A stretch of DNA of 64,000 nucleotides, from the NCBI RefSeq assembly GCF_009761815.1, contig NZ_RWIN01000089.1, positions 91,363 to 155,362 of the forward strand, written 5' to 3'. Positions 8,449 to 17,587 of the stretch are shown here, one piece after another. Position 1 is the stretch's first letter, and every line of letters begins with the position of its first letter. The DNA is from Pseudomonas sp. PB120. Lineage in GTDB: Bacteria; Pseudomonadota; Gammaproteobacteria; Pseudomonadales; Pseudomonadaceae. Both the position numbers and the translations under genes were made by a program. The notes under the pieces were generated by a model, which was given only the letters and a program-made list of their open reading frames with translations, was not told where the DNA came from and ran no database searches.

Positions 8449-10333
8449 TGGCCGTAGCCTCCGGACTGGTAGGGCTGGCGTATTCGGGCTTCAGTCGACC
8501 GTTCTGGTCCAGGAGCCAGGCGTCCATGACTTGACGGACCACCGGCGCGGCGACGCCGGAACCGGACTCGCCGTTCTCGACCATCACCGACACCACGATT
8601 TGCGGGTTGTCGGCCGGCGCGAAGCCGACGAACAAGGCGTGGTCACGGTGCCGTTCCTGAACCTTGGAGCGGTCGTACTTCTCGCCCTGCTTGATCGCGA
8701 CCACCTGGGCCGTACCACTTTTGCCGGCGATCCGGTATTGCGCGCCGATCGATGCCTTGCGCGCCGTACCCCGGGCACCGTGCATCACCTGCTGCATCCC
8801 GTGGTTGACCTTGGTCCAGTCGGACGGGTCACGCAGGATGATGTCCGGCATCGGGTTTTCATCCTTGGGCCTTTCGCCTTCGACGGTCTTGGCCAGGTGC
8901 GGGCGGTTCCACACGCCTTTGTTGGCCACCAGCGCCGTGGCCTGGGCCAGCTGCAACGGGGTCGATTGCATATAGCCCTGGCCGATCCCCAGAATCAGGG
9001 TTTCACCCGGGAACCACGCCTGACGCCGGGTTGCACGCTTCCACTCCCGCGAAGGCATCAGCCCCGGGGACTCTTCGAACATGTCCAGGGAGACTTTCTG
9101 GCCGATGCCGAACTTGCCCAGGTACGTCGACAACCGATCGATCCCCAGCTTGTGGGCCAGGTCATAGAAGTAGGTGTCGTTGGAACGCATGATCGCTGTG
9201 TCCAGATCCACGTAGCCGTCGCCGGTACGGTTCCAGTTGCGGTATTTGTGATCGTAATTGGGCAGCATGTAATAGCCAGGATCGAAGACCCGGGTCGAGG
9301 CCGTGACCACGCCCGAATCCAGACCGGCAATGGCGACCGCCGGCTTGATGGTCGAGCCCGGTGGATACAGGCCGCGCAGCACGCGGTTGAACAGTGGCCG
9401 GTCGATGGAGTCACGCAACTCCGAATAAGCCTTGAAGCTGATGCCGGTGACAAACAGGTTCGGGTCAAAACTCGGCTGACTGACCATGGCCAGCACTTCA
9501 CCGGTTTTCGGGTCCAGCGCCACAACAGCGCCACGACGACCACCGAGTGCAGCTTCGGCGGCTTCCTGCAATTTGATGTCCAGGCTCAGGACAATGTCCT
9601 TGCCGGAAATCGGCTCGGTACGCTTGAGCACGCGCAATACGCGGCCACGGGCGTTGGTCTCGACTTCCTCGTAACCGACCTGACCGTGCAACTCCGGCTC
9701 GTAGAAACGCTCGATGCCGGTCTTGCCGATCTGGTGGGTGCCGCTGTAGCTGACCGGGTCGAGGGTCTTCAGCTCTTTCTCGTTGATCCGCCCCATGTAA
9801 CCCACCGAGTGCGCAAAATGCGCGCCCTGCGGGTAGTGACGTACCAGCTGCGCGACCACTTCCACCCCCGGCAGGCGGAACTGGTTCACGGCGATGCGGG
9901 CGATCTGCTCTTCGGTCAGCTCGAACAGGATCGGCACCGGCTCGAACGGCCGACGCCCCTGACGCATGCGTTTCTCGAAAATCACCCGATCCTCGGGCGT
10001 CATTTCGAGCACCTCGACGATCACGTCGAGCACTTGCTGCCAATCGCCGGAGCGCTCGCGGGTCATGCTCAGACTGAAGCTGGGCCGGTTATCCGCCACC
10101 ACCACGCCATTGCGGTCAAAGATCAGCCCGCGAGTCGGCGGGATGGGCTGCACATGGACGCGGTTGTTTTCCGACAGGGTCGAGTGGTACTCGTACTGGA
10201 TCACCTGGAGGAAATACAGGCGCGCGATCAGCACGGCGATCAGTGTCACGACCGCAATTGCCCCGAACACGACGCGGCCACGCACCAGACGGGCGTCTTT
10301 TTCGTGGTCCTTGATGCGGATCGGCTGGGACAT
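8438..10333 (-). CDS. mrdA: Penicillin-binding protein 2 (elongation transpeptidase)
   Basis: PBP2 cross-links new side-wall murein and activates RodA. The 631-residue chain has one N-terminal transmembrane helix (about residues 21-43). A pedestal domain follows, then a transpeptidase domain with STIK (Ser327-Lys330), SND (Ser384-Asp386) and KSG (538-540). The open frame extends 17 codons further upstream, but MSQPIRIKDHEKDARLVRGR is the conserved N-terminus and leaves a 10-base gap to rlmH. It is the head of the mrdA-rodA-mltB-rlpA run and is probably co-transcribed with rsfS and rlmH. Confidence 0.97.
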   Translation of the reverse strand: MSQPIRIKDHEKDARLVRGRVVFGAIAVVTLIAVLIARLYFLQVIQYEYHSTLSENNRVHVQPIPPTRGLIFDRNGVVVADNRPSFSLSMTRERSGDWQQVLDVIVEVLEMTPEDRVIFEKRMRQGRRPFEPVPILFELTEEQIARIAVNQFRLPGVEVVAQLVRHYPQGAHFAHSVGYMGRINEKELKTLDPVSYSGTHQIGKTGIERFYEPELHGQVGYEEVETNARGRVLRVLKRTEPISGKDIVLSLDIKLQEAAEAALGGRRGAVVALDPKTGEVLAMVSQPSFDPNLFVTGISFKAYSELRDSIDRPLFNRVLRGLYPPGSTIKPAVAIAGLDSGVVTASTRVFDPGYYMLPNYDHKYRNWNRTGDGYVDLDTAIMRSNDTYFYDLAHKLGIDRLSTYLGKFGIGQKVSLDMFEESPGLMPSREWKRATRRQAWFPGETLILGIGQGYMQSTPLQLAQATALVANKGVWNRPHLAKTVEGERPKDENPMPDIILRDPSDWTKVNHGMQQVMHGARGTARKASIGAQYRIAGKSGTAQVVAIKQGEKYDRSKVQERHRDHALFVGFAPADNPQIVVSVMVENGESGSGVAAPVVRQVMDAWLLDQNGRLKPEYASPTSPEATASEE

Positions 10334-10343
10334 GAGGGCAGAA

Positions 10344-10811
10344 CTACTTGTGGTAAGGGTGGCCGGACAGCACTGTCCAGGCACGGTACAGCTGTTCGCC
10401 GATCAGAATGCGCACCAACGGGTGCGGCAACGTCAACGGCGATAACGACCAACGCTGATCAGCCCGCGCACAGACTTCCGGCGCCAGCCCTTCGGGGCCG
10501 CCGACCATGAAATTGACCGTACGAGAGTCCAGCCGCCAGCGATCGAGTTCGACCGCCAGCTGCTCGGTGCTCCAGGGCTTGCCATGGACTTCGAGTGTGA
10601 CAACGCGCTCGTTTGGCCCGACCTTGGCCAGCATGGCTTCGCCTTCCTGACGGATGAAGCGCGCCACGTCGGCGTTCTTGCCACGGGTATTGAGCGGTAT
10701 TTCCACCAGTTCCAGCGCCAGCTCGGACGGAAGACGCTTGGCATATTCATGCCAGCCTTCTTCCACCCACTTGGGCATGCGAGAACCGACGGCGATCAGT
10801 CGCAGTCGCAC
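10344..10811 (-). CDS. rlmH: 23S rRNA (pseudouridine1915-N3)-methyltransferase
   Basis: RlmH is a SPOUT methyltransferase that methylates pseudouridine 1915 in helix 69 of assembled 70S ribosomes. The 155-residue length is exactly that of the family, and the SAM-knot motif FMVGGPEG is at residues 101-108, with the LPHPLVRILIGEQLYRA C-terminus. The start is GTG, preceded by AGGGACC. It follows rsfS by nine bases, the usual pairing of two ribosome-linked genes. Confidence 0.97.
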   Translation of the reverse strand: MRLRLIAVGSRMPKWVEEGWHEYAKRLPSELALELVEIPLNTRGKNADVARFIRQEGEAMLAKVGPNERVVTLEVHGKPWSTEQLAVELDRWRLDSRTVNFMVGGPEGLAPEVCARADQRWSLSPLTLPHPLVRILIGEQLYRAWTVLSGHPYHK

Positions 10812-10820
10812 AGCGGTCCC

Positions 10821-11315
10821 TTACTGCTGGTCTTTGTTGAGCTTGGCGAAATGCTCATGGGTGTTTTCCGGGCTGTGATGCGCAGCGCTGGCCGAACGGC
10901 TTTGCTCTGCACCGGCCCACAGGCGCTCCAGGTCGTAGAACTGGCGTGCCGAGGCAGTCATCATGTGCACGATGACGTCGTCCATATCCAGCAGAACCCA
11001 GTCGCTGTCGCCCTTGCCTTCTTCACCCAGTGGCTTGACGCCCTGCAGCTTGACGGCCTCACGGACCTTGTCCAGCATCGCGCCGATCTGGCGGTTGGAC
11101 GTACCGGTCGCGATGATCATGAAGTCAGTGATGCTCTGCTTTTCACGAACGTCGATCACCTGGATGTCCTGGGCTTTCACGTCTTCCAGGGCGGCTACGG
11201 CAACCTTGACCAGCTCTTCGCCGGTCAATGGCGCGCCAATCGGGGCTTCTACTGGCAGCGGGGCGCTCTTGAATGTGCCTTTGCGCTTTACTTTAGCTAC
11301 GTCTTTGTCAGTCAT
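10821..11315 (-). CDS. rsfS: Ribosomal silencing factor RsfS
   Basis: RsfS binds L14 on free 50S subunits and blocks joining with 30S when nutrients are short. The 164-residue protein has a Pseudomonas-type basic N-terminal tail of about 40 residues (MTDKDVAKVKRKGTF), then the DUF143 core (VIDVREKQSITDFMIIATG, GDSDWVLLDMDDVIVHMM). The tail ends in a polar segment after FYDLERLW. An earlier in-frame ATG lacks conservation-like sequence. It lies between nadD and rlmH in the conserved nadD-rsfS-rlmH-mrdA order. Confidence 0.95.
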   Translation of the reverse strand: MTDKDVAKVKRKGTFKSAPLPVEAPIGAPLTGEELVKVAVAALEDVKAQDIQVIDVREKQSITDFMIIATGTSNRQIGAMLDKVREAVKLQGVKPLGEEGKGDSDWVLLDMDDVIVHMMTASARQFYDLERLWAGAEQSRSASAAHHSPENTHEHFAKLNKDQQ

Positions 11316-11387
11316 ATAAAACTCGTTTTGCTCGTATGTTCGGGCGCTTCGATACACGTGTTCACGTGCCTTGAAGCGCGCCTTTTT

Positions 11388-12101
11388 TCAGTTCGACGCA
11401 CGGTAAAGTCCGTGCGCATCGATGTAGGCCAGGACCGCGTCGGGCACCAGGAAACGTACCGACTTACCGCTGGCCAGCAGTTGACGGATCTGGGTGGCGG
11501 ATACCGCGAGCGGTGTCTGCCAGACGAATGCAATCTGTCCGCTCGGCCCTTTGAGGGCCAGCGGGTCGCTCACCGAGCGCGCTGCCAGCAGGTTGCGCAA
11601 GGCATCCGGCGGTTCGCTGTCGGCATCCGGGCGTTGCAGCACCAGGATGTGGCAATGCTGGAGCAACTCTTCCCAGCGGTGCCAAGTGGGCAGGCCGCAA
11701 AATGCGTCCCAGCCCAAAAGTAGAAAAACCTGGTCTTGATCAGCCAGTTCGGCGCGCATCAATTCCAGGGTATCGATGGTGTAGGACGGTTTGTCCCGCT
11801 GCAATTCACGGGCGTCCACCACCAACGGCGCCACACCGGCCACCGCGCACTCGACCATCGCCAGACGGTCTTTCGCCGACACCTGTGGCGTATCCCGATG
11901 AGGCGGCCTGGCACTGGGTGTCAGGCGCAATTCATCAAGTGCCAGTGATTCGGCGACTTCCAGTGCACTGCGCAAATGGCCGATGTGCACCGGGTCGAAC
12001 GTTCCGCCCAGCATGCCGATTCGTCGAGGCGCAGGTTCGCTGGCGGTTACCTTGAGGTCGCTCAAGTCAGACCGTCGCCTGGCCGCGCAACTGGCCATCA
12101 C
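11388..12101 (-). CDS. nadD: Nicotinate-mononucleotide adenylyltransferase
   Basis: NadD joins ATP to nicotinate mononucleotide in NAD synthesis. The nucleotidyltransferase signature GMLGGTFDPVHIGHLR is followed by the GWDAFCGLPTWHRW substrate segment and the SATQIRQLLASG (ISSTxIR-like) motif. The start is uncertain. The ATG used overlaps the 3' end of proA by 35 bases and gives 237 residues. A TTG at 12065, after AGGCGACGG, would give 225 residues and a length closer to the 214 or so common in the genus. Function is unaffected. Confidence 0.94.
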   Translation of the reverse strand: MMASCAARRRSDLSDLKVTASEPAPRRIGMLGGTFDPVHIGHLRSALEVAESLALDELRLTPSARPPHRDTPQVSAKDRLAMVECAVAGVAPLVVDARELQRDKPSYTIDTLELMRAELADQDQVFLLLGWDAFCGLPTWHRWEELLQHCHILVLQRPDADSEPPDALRNLLAARSVSDPLALKGPSGQIAFVWQTPLAVSATQIRQLLASGKSVRFLVPDAVLAYIDAHGLYRASN

Positions 12102-13338
12102 CGACCACGATGTACTTCTCGCAGGTCAGGCCTTCGAGACCGACCGGTCCGCGGGCGTGCAGCTTATCAGTAGAAATACCAATCTCGGCACCCAATCCGT
12201 ATTCGAACCCATCGGCGAAGCATGTCGGGGTATTGATCATCACCGATGACGAATCGACTTCAGCCACAAAACGCCGGGTGTCGCCCTGGTGTTCGCTGAC
12301 AATCGAATCGGTGTGATGGGAACCGTACTTATTAATGTGCTCGATGGCCTGATCCAGCCCGTCAACCACGCGGATCGAGAGAATCGGTGCCAGGTATTCG
12401 GTGTTCCAGTCTTCTTCGGTCGCCACAACCGCGTCGATGATTGCCCGGGTGCGCTCGCAACCGCGCAGTTCGACGCCTTTTTCGCGGAACTGTGCGGCCA
12501 TCGGCGGCAGGAAATCTTTGGCAATAGTTTGATCGACCAGCAGCGTTTCCATCGCACCACAGATGCCATAACGGTAAGTCTTGGCGTTGAAGGCGATGCG
12601 CTGGGCTTTCGCCAGGTCGGCGTGAGGACTGACGTAGACGTGGCAGATACCGTCCAGATGCTTGATCACCGGAACGCGAGCGTCGCGGCTGACCCGTTCG
12701 ATCAGGCCACGGCCGCCACGGGGCACGATGACGTCGACGTATTCAGGCATGGTGATCAGCGCCCCGACAGCGGCACGGTCCGTGGTTTCGACCACTTGCA
12801 CCACCGCCGCCGGCAAATCGGCTTCGGCCAGGCCGCGCTGGATGCAGGCGGCAATGGCACGGTTGGAATGGATCGCCTCGGAACCGCCCCGCAGAATGGT
12901 CGCGTTACCGGATTTCAGGCACAGACTGGCCGCATCGATGGTCACGTTGGGCCGGGATTCATAGATGATTCCGATCACGCCCAATGGCACGCGCATCTTG
13001 CCGACCTGAATCCCCGACGGGCGGTAGCTCATGTCACGGATCGCTCCCACCGGGTCAGGCAGAGCCGCGACCTGGCGCAAACCGACGATCATGCCGTCGA
13101 TGCGCTCCGGGGTCAGCGCCAGGCGCTCCAGCAGTGCCGGTTCAAGACCATTGGCGCGACCTGCGGCCAAATCCAGTTCATTGGCAGCCGTCAGCTCGGC
13201 GCGGGCAGCGTCCAGCGCATTGGCAGCAGCCTGCAAGGCGCGGTTTTTTTGCGCGGTGCTGGCACGGCCAATGACGCGAGAGGCCTCGCGGGCAGCGCGA
13301 CCCAGGCGGGTCATGTACTCAAGAACGGACTCAGTCAT
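12067..13338 (-). CDS. proA: Gamma-glutamyl phosphate reductase
   Basis: ProA reduces gamma-glutamyl phosphate to glutamate-5-semialdehyde in proline synthesis. The 423-residue protein shows the NADP-binding segment VIGIIYESRPNVTIDA, the catalytic Cys232 in LDGICHVYV and the C-terminal ARGPVGLEGLT stretch. It is the first gene of the proA-nadD-rsfS-rlmH run. ProB is not in the window, as is usual in Pseudomonas, where proB sits with obg. Confidence 0.98.
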   Translation of the reverse strand: MTESVLEYMTRLGRAAREASRVIGRASTAQKNRALQAAANALDAARAELTAANELDLAAGRANGLEPALLERLALTPERIDGMIVGLRQVAALPDPVGAIRDMSYRPSGIQVGKMRVPLGVIGIIYESRPNVTIDAASLCLKSGNATILRGGSEAIHSNRAIAACIQRGLAEADLPAAVVQVVETTDRAAVGALITMPEYVDVIVPRGGRGLIERVSRDARVPVIKHLDGICHVYVSPHADLAKAQRIAFNAKTYRYGICGAMETLLVDQTIAKDFLPPMAAQFREKGVELRGCERTRAIIDAVVATEEDWNTEYLAPILSIRVVDGLDQAIEHINKYGSHHTDSIVSEHQGDTRRFVAEVDSSSVMINTPTCFADGFEYGLGAEIGISTDKLHARGPVGLEGLTCEKYIVVGDGQLRGQATV

Positions 13339-13527
13339 TGTCTGTGGTGGTCTTTGCTAAGGTCTTGGTAAAGAGTAAAGCGGCAGATTATAGCTGTCGC
13401 GTACCGGGACTAACAGCGGTGACGGGCGGATGGTCGAAATGGAGGGCAATTTGCCGACGTTCAGCCGGGATTAAGACTCAAATTGTTATCATCAGCGCTC
13501 AATCAGCCCTGATAAACGCCGTTCATC

Positions 13528-14226
13528 ATGACTAACCTGTCTGTTCGTGCGTCTGCTGCGAGCCTGCCCAAGGGGCTCCCGGACGCGTTTTTCGACCGAG
13601 ACGCCCAAACCCTGGCGCGGGATTTACTCGGCAAAGTCATCCGTCACCGGGTCGGCGAGCTGTGGCTCAGCGCCCGGATCATCGAAACCGAAGCGTATTA
13701 CTTCGAAGAAAAAGGCAGCCATGCCTCTCTCGGCTACACAGAAAAGCGTAAGGCTTTGTTTCTGGATGGTGGCCACATCTATATGTATTACGCCCGGGGC
13801 GGCGATTCCCTGAACTTCAGCGCCCAAGGTCCGGGCAATGCGGTGTTGATCAAATCCGCTTATCCGTGGGTCGATGAATTGAGCGGCCCCTCGAGCCTGG
13901 CGCAGATGCTGCTGAACAATCCGGATGCACAGGGCCGCCCTCGCCCGTCGCAAAAGCTGTGTGCCGGGCAAACATTGCTGTGCAAGGCACTGGGGTTGAG
14001 GGTGCCGGTCTGGGATGCCAAGCGCTTTGATCATGAAGTGCTGCTGGTGGAAGATGTCGGCCCGGCACCGGGCCACATTATCCAGACCACGCGCCTGGGC
14101 ATTCCCCATGGGCGTGACGAACACCTGATGTATCGCTTTGTCGACGCGGCTTACGCGCCCTATTGCACGCGGAACCCGCTGCGCCGGGGGCAGGTCGAAG
14201 GTCGCGATTATTTTTTTCTCAGCTGA
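13528..14226 (+). CDS. DNA-3-methyladenine glycosylase (AAG/MPG family)
   Basis: This 232-residue protein belongs to the alkyladenine glycosylase (MPG) family, which removes alkylated purines from DNA. Family marks are LARDLLGKVIRH, the catalytic-loop region RIIETEAYYFEEKGSHAS, the intercalating-loop region with HIYMYYARGG and the C-terminal RFVDAAYAPYCTRNP. It is transcribed alone and diverges from proA across a 189-base gap that holds a promoter for each. The family call is firm, and substrate preference cannot be read from sequence. Confidence 0.93.
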   Translation: MTNLSVRASAASLPKGLPDAFFDRDAQTLARDLLGKVIRHRVGELWLSARIIETEAYYFEEKGSHASLGYTEKRKALFLDGGHIYMYYARGGDSLNFSAQGPGNAVLIKSAYPWVDELSGPSSLAQMLLNNPDAQGRPRPSQKLCAGQTLLCKALGLRVPVWDAKRFDHEVLLVEDVGPAPGHIIQTTRLGIPHGRDEHLMYRFVDAAYAPYCTRNPLRRGQVEGRDYFFLS

Positions 14227-14240
14227 TTAATGAAAATCCC

Positions 14241-14317
14241 CTGCTCGCGATGGCGGGTGTCAGGCGACATCAATCTCGACTGTAACGCCGCCATCGCGAG
14301 CAGGCTCGCTCCCACAA
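14241..14317. repeat. REP inverted-repeat unit, ATCGCGAGCAGGCTCGCTCCCACA family
   Basis: CTGCTCGCGATGGCGG at 14241 pairs with its reverse complement CCGCCATCGCGAGCAG at 14288-14303, followed by the family tail GCTCGCTCCCACAA. The first arm lacks the matching tail, so this is a shortened unit. Fuller copies occur at 26999 and 53726. It starts 15 bases after the glycosylase stop codon. Confidence 0.85.
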
Positions 14318-14388
14318 GGTTCTGTGGTGATATGAAAATTGTGTTCGTCCCGTGAGGGCGATTATGGACATTCAATGGAGTTGTCTTT

Positions 14389-15705
14389 ATGGGCCCATGG
14401 CTCGATAGCGTGACCGGATGGTTGACGGTCAACCCGCAATGGCTGGCCGCGGCGGTGTTTATAGTGGCCTTTGTGGAATGCCTGGCGATTGCCGGGCTGA
14501 TCGTGCCCGGCACGGTGTTGTTGTTCGCCGTCGCGGTGCTGGCAGGCAGTGGCGCGCTGTCGTTGAGTGAAACACTGCTGCTGGGCTTCGTCGCCGGCGT
14601 GCTGGGTGATGTCGTTTCATATTTCATCGGCCGGCACTTCCACCAGAACATCCGGCGATTGCCCGGGCTGCGTCATCACCCGGAATGGATCGCTGGCGCC
14701 GAAGCCTATTTCCAGCGCTACGGCATCGCCAGCCTGCTGGTCGGACGCTTCATCGGCCCGCTGCGCCCCATGCTGCCAATGGTTGCCGGGATGTTCGACA
14801 TGCCTTTTCCGCGCTTTGTCGCCGTCAGCCTGCTCGCTGCTGCGGGCTGGAGTGTTGCCTATCTGTTGCCGGGCTGGGCCACGGGCGCGGCGATTCGCTT
14901 GCCGTTGCCGGAGGGGTTCTGGCCTGAAGCCGGAATTGTCGCTGGCAGCATCGCAGTGATGATCGGCTTGAGCGTCAACAGCAGCCTGCGTCGCCATCGC
15001 AAAGCGACGATGCTGATCACCGGCATGAGCGTTTTGATTCTGGCGGGACTGTTTATCGGCTACCCGCACCTGACCGCCCTCGACCAAGGCGTGATGACCC
15101 TGGTGCAAGAACATCGCAGCCCGATGCTCGATGAAGTGGCCGTGACGTTCACGCTGATCGGCGAATACCGCAACATGCTGATGTTCAGCGCACTGCTGAC
15201 GGCGTTGCTGCTGCTCACCCGGCAATGGCGACAGGCGATTTTCGCCTGCAGCACCCTGCTCTGCACCGCACTCGGAAACACCGTCACCAAACAGTTTTTC
15301 GCCCGCGTTCGCCCGGAAGTGTTGAGTGATCCGCTCGTGACCTACAGCATGCCCAGTGGCCACGCTTCGGGTTCTTTCGCGCTGTTTCTGACACTCGCCG
15401 TGTTGGCTGGACGGGGACAACCACCCCGGATGCGCCTGACCTGGTTGCTGCTGGGTTGCTTGCCGGCGCTGGCGATTGCCCTCTCGCGGGTGTACCTGGG
15501 CGCGCACTGGCCAACCGATGTGCTGGCCGGCGCCATGCTGGCGGCTTGCGTGTGTGCGGCGAGCCTTTGGCTGATTCAACGCCAGACACCCCTCACCGCC
15601 ATGCCGCCCAAAGTCTGGTGGCTAGTGCTGCCGGCAATGGCGGCGTTGTTCGGGTTCTTTGTTTTGAGGCATTTGCCGAATGCGTTGTTGAGATACGCCT
15701 ACTGA
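14389..15705 (+). CDS. DedA-family membrane protein fused to a PAP2-type lipid phosphatase
   Basis: The 438-residue protein has two membrane domains. Residues 1-170 are a DedA/VTT domain (LAIAGLIVPGTVLL, FVAGVLGDVVSYFIGR, LLVGRFIGPLRPMLPMVAG), the class that includes undecaprenyl-phosphate and phospholipid translocases. Residues 205-400 are a PAP2 phosphatase with a complete active site: K301-x6-RP (KQFFARVRP), PSGH at 322-325 and SR-x5-H-x3-D (Ser366, Arg367, His373, Asp377). Joining a lipid flippase-like unit with a pyrophosphatase suggests recycling of a polyprenyl or phosphatidyl lipid, but that is inference. It stands alone behind a REP element and converges on the LON-domain gene. Similar fusions are known in Pseudomonas. 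Confidence 0.9.
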   Translation: MGPWLDSVTGWLTVNPQWLAAAVFIVAFVECLAIAGLIVPGTVLLFAVAVLAGSGALSLSETLLLGFVAGVLGDVVSYFIGRHFHQNIRRLPGLRHHPEWIAGAEAYFQRYGIASLLVGRFIGPLRPMLPMVAGMFDMPFPRFVAVSLLAAAGWSVAYLLPGWATGAAIRLPLPEGFWPEAGIVAGSIAVMIGLSVNSSLRRHRKATMLITGMSVLILAGLFIGYPHLTALDQGVMTLVQEHRSPMLDEVAVTFTLIGEYRNMLMFSALLTALLLLTRQWRQAIFACSTLLCTALGNTVTKQFFARVRPEVLSDPLVTYSMPSGHASGSFALFLTLAVLAGRGQPPRMRLTWLLLGCLPALAIALSRVYLGAHWPTDVLAGAMLAACVCAASLWLIQRQTPLTAMPPKVWWLVLPAMAALFGFFVLRHLPNALLRYAY

Positions 15706-15727
15706 CACCGAGTCTTTGCACCATCAA

Positions 15728-16318
15728 TCAGGCAAACAACTCCCCCTGCAACTCATCCAGCAGCGCCTGGATTGCATCCAGTCGTTGTTGCGGGTCATCG
15801 AGTTGCAGCAAGTCGATCTTGTCCACTTCTGCGAACGGCAACAGGTAGGCCAGCTGATTGGCCAGTGACTGTTGCCCGGTCGCCTCGGTGCCCATGTTCA
15901 GCGCTTCGACCATCGGGTGTTCGGCCAGCGCCTTGAGAAGTGCGACCAGGTCCGCATCCTCATCCTGCAACGGCTGCTCAGGTTCGTCTTCGAGCCACTC
16001 AACGTCGGCGACGGTCAACTGATCGCGCTGAACCTCGGTGCGCAGCACATGAAACCGCCGCCCGCCCTGCACCCGAATGCCCAGCAGGCCGTTGTCCTGC
16101 TGCTTGAAATCGGTGATCAGCGCTTCACACCCGACCAGCGCATAGCCTGCCGGGGCGATGCCGACCTCTTCGCCGTCAAGAATGCACACCACGCCGAAGC
16201 CGCCGCCCTGCTTCATGCAGCGGCTGATCATGTCCAGGTAGCGCGCCTCGAAGATCTGCAAGTCGAGGATGCAGCCGGGAAACAGCACCGTGTTCAGCGG
16301 AAAAAGCGGCAAGCTCAT
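15728..16318 (-). CDS. LON peptidase substrate-binding domain protein
   Basis: The 196-residue protein consists almost entirely of the N-terminal substrate-binding domain of Lon (PF02190) without the ATPase or protease parts. The domain begins with LPLFPLNTVLFPGCILDLQIFEARYLDMI and includes GFGVVCI and the QGGRRFHVL segment. Such stand-alone proteins are common in Proteobacteria, and their function is not established. The second ATG was taken as start because AAGGA lies eight bases before it; the first ATG, two codons upstream, is too close to that site. It follows the lrgB-like gene by ten bases and may share its transcript. Confidence 0.88.
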   Translation of the reverse strand: MSLPLFPLNTVLFPGCILDLQIFEARYLDMISRCMKQGGGFGVVCILDGEEVGIAPAGYALVGCEALITDFKQQDNGLLGIRVQGGRRFHVLRTEVQRDQLTVADVEWLEDEPEQPLQDEDADLVALLKALAEHPMVEALNMGTEATGQQSLANQLAYLLPFAEVDKIDLLQLDDPQQRLDAIQALLDELQGELFA

Positions 16319-16328
16319 AGACATTTCC

Positions 16329-17045
16329 TTACACCACCATCGACACCGCCAACGGCAGGAACACCGCCGTGGCCACGCCCATCAGACTCATCGCCAGCGC
16401 CGCGAAGGCGCCGCACTCTTCACTTTCCTGCATCGCCACCGCCGTGCCGACCGCATGAGCCGTCATGCCCAGCGCCATGCCGCGCGCCTCGGGGCTGTGA
16501 ACACCAAGGCGCGTCAACAGGCTCGGCCCGAAGATCGCCCCGATCACCCCGGTGATCAGCACGAACACCGCCGCCAGCGCCGCGACCCCGCCAATCTGCT
16601 CGGCCACCAGCATGGCAATTGGCGACGTTACCGACTTCGGCGCCATGGTCATCAGGATCATGTGTTCCGCGCCGAACCACCAGCCCAGCAGCACGCCCAT
16701 GCCGGTGGCGACCACGCCGCCTATCACCAGCGTAGTAAATATCGGCCAGAACAACTGACGAATCCGTCGCAGGTTCAGGTAAAGCGGCACGGCCAGCGCG
16801 ACCGTCGCTGGGCCGAGCAAGATACTGAGAATCTCCGTGCTCTTGCGGTACTCGGCGTACGTCAGGCCGCAACCCACCAGGACGCCAATGACCAGCAACA
16901 TGGACACCAGCACCGGTTGCAAAAAGATCCAGCGGGTTTTCTCGAACGCCGCCAGCACCAGTTGATAAGCACCGAGGGTGATGCCAATGCCGAACAACGG
17001 ATGATGAATGACCGAAGTCCAAGCGCCCTGCCAGTCGAGCATCAT
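16329..17045 (-). CDS. LrgB/CidB family membrane protein
   Basis: This 238-residue LrgB-family protein (YohK-like) has about seven transmembrane helices. The C-terminal family signature is clear: APKSVTSPIAM, then LGMTAHAVGTAVA and the E-x-GAFAALAM segment. With its partner CidA/LrgA-like protein it forms the two-gene unit implicated in murein hydrolase export, control of autolysis or transport of small organic acids. The ATG overlaps the stop codon of the upstream partner (ATGA), so translation is coupled. Confidence 0.93.
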   Translation of the reverse strand: MMLDWQGAWTSVIHHPLFGIGITLGAYQLVLAAFEKTRWIFLQPVLVSMLLVIGVLVGCGLTYAEYRKSTEILSILLGPATVALAVPLYLNLRRIRQLFWPIFTTLVIGGVVATGMGVLLGWWFGAEHMILMTMAPKSVTSPIAMLVAEQIGGVAALAAVFVLITGVIGAIFGPSLLTRLGVHSPEARGMALGMTAHAVGTAVAMQESEECGAFAALAMSLMGVATAVFLPLAVSMVV

Positions 17046-17404
17046 GATTGATCCTCGTGATGCGCGTGGCGTTTGACGAGGCGATGCATCAGCACACCGG
17101 CGAAAGCCATCGACAGCAGCAGCGACAAGACCAGGGCACCGACGATGGCCCAGAAGTCCGCGGCGATGTCCTTGGCGTAAACCATCACGCCCACGGCCGG
17201 CGGCACCAGCAGCAACGGCAGGTAACGCAGCAGGCTGCTGGCCGCCTGGTTCAGCGGCTCACCGACCTGGCCACGGCTGATCAGATACACCAGCAGAAGC
17301 AGCAGGCCGATGATCGGCCCCGGCAACACCGGCAGAAACAAATGATTGATGGCGGTGCCCAGCAATTGGAACAGCACCAGCCAGGTCAGGCCACGTAACA
17401 ACAT
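17042..17404 (-). CDS. CidA/LrgA family holin-like protein
   Basis: A 120-residue protein with four predicted transmembrane helices and the family motif VLPGPIIGLLLLL. It contains a short loop (RGQVGEPLNQAASSLL) and the LLVPPAVGVMVY segment, and ends in a charged His/Lys tail (KRHAHHEDQS). The LrgA/CidA group is holin-like and acts with LrgB/CidB. The start at MLLRG was chosen because GGAGAGGACGG lies directly before it; a 21-codon upstream extension has no hydrophobic or conserved sequence. It diverges from the MaoC gene. Confidence 0.9.
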   Translation of the reverse strand: MLLRGLTWLVLFQLLGTAINHLFLPVLPGPIIGLLLLLVYLISRGQVGEPLNQAASSLLRYLPLLLVPPAVGVMVYAKDIAADFWAIVGALVLSLLLSMAFAGVLMHRLVKRHAHHEDQS

Positions 17405-17587
17405 CCGTCCTCTCCCCCACAAATTCGCGCCCGGCATTATAAGCATGCCAACGCTATGGACCGGCATTCGCCATAAGCATGGTCAGTTGACCTGAGCCTT
17501 TTGTCATGGTGATCTAAAGTGGTAATTCGGGAGGTCAAATCCCCCCACCTCAAAACTATAAAACCGATGAACCCAAGGAGAGTCTCA

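Noticed and set aside
8204..10510. 768-codon plus-strand frame across mrdA and rodA
   Set aside because: It lies opposite two well-supported genes and shows only shadow-frame composition.
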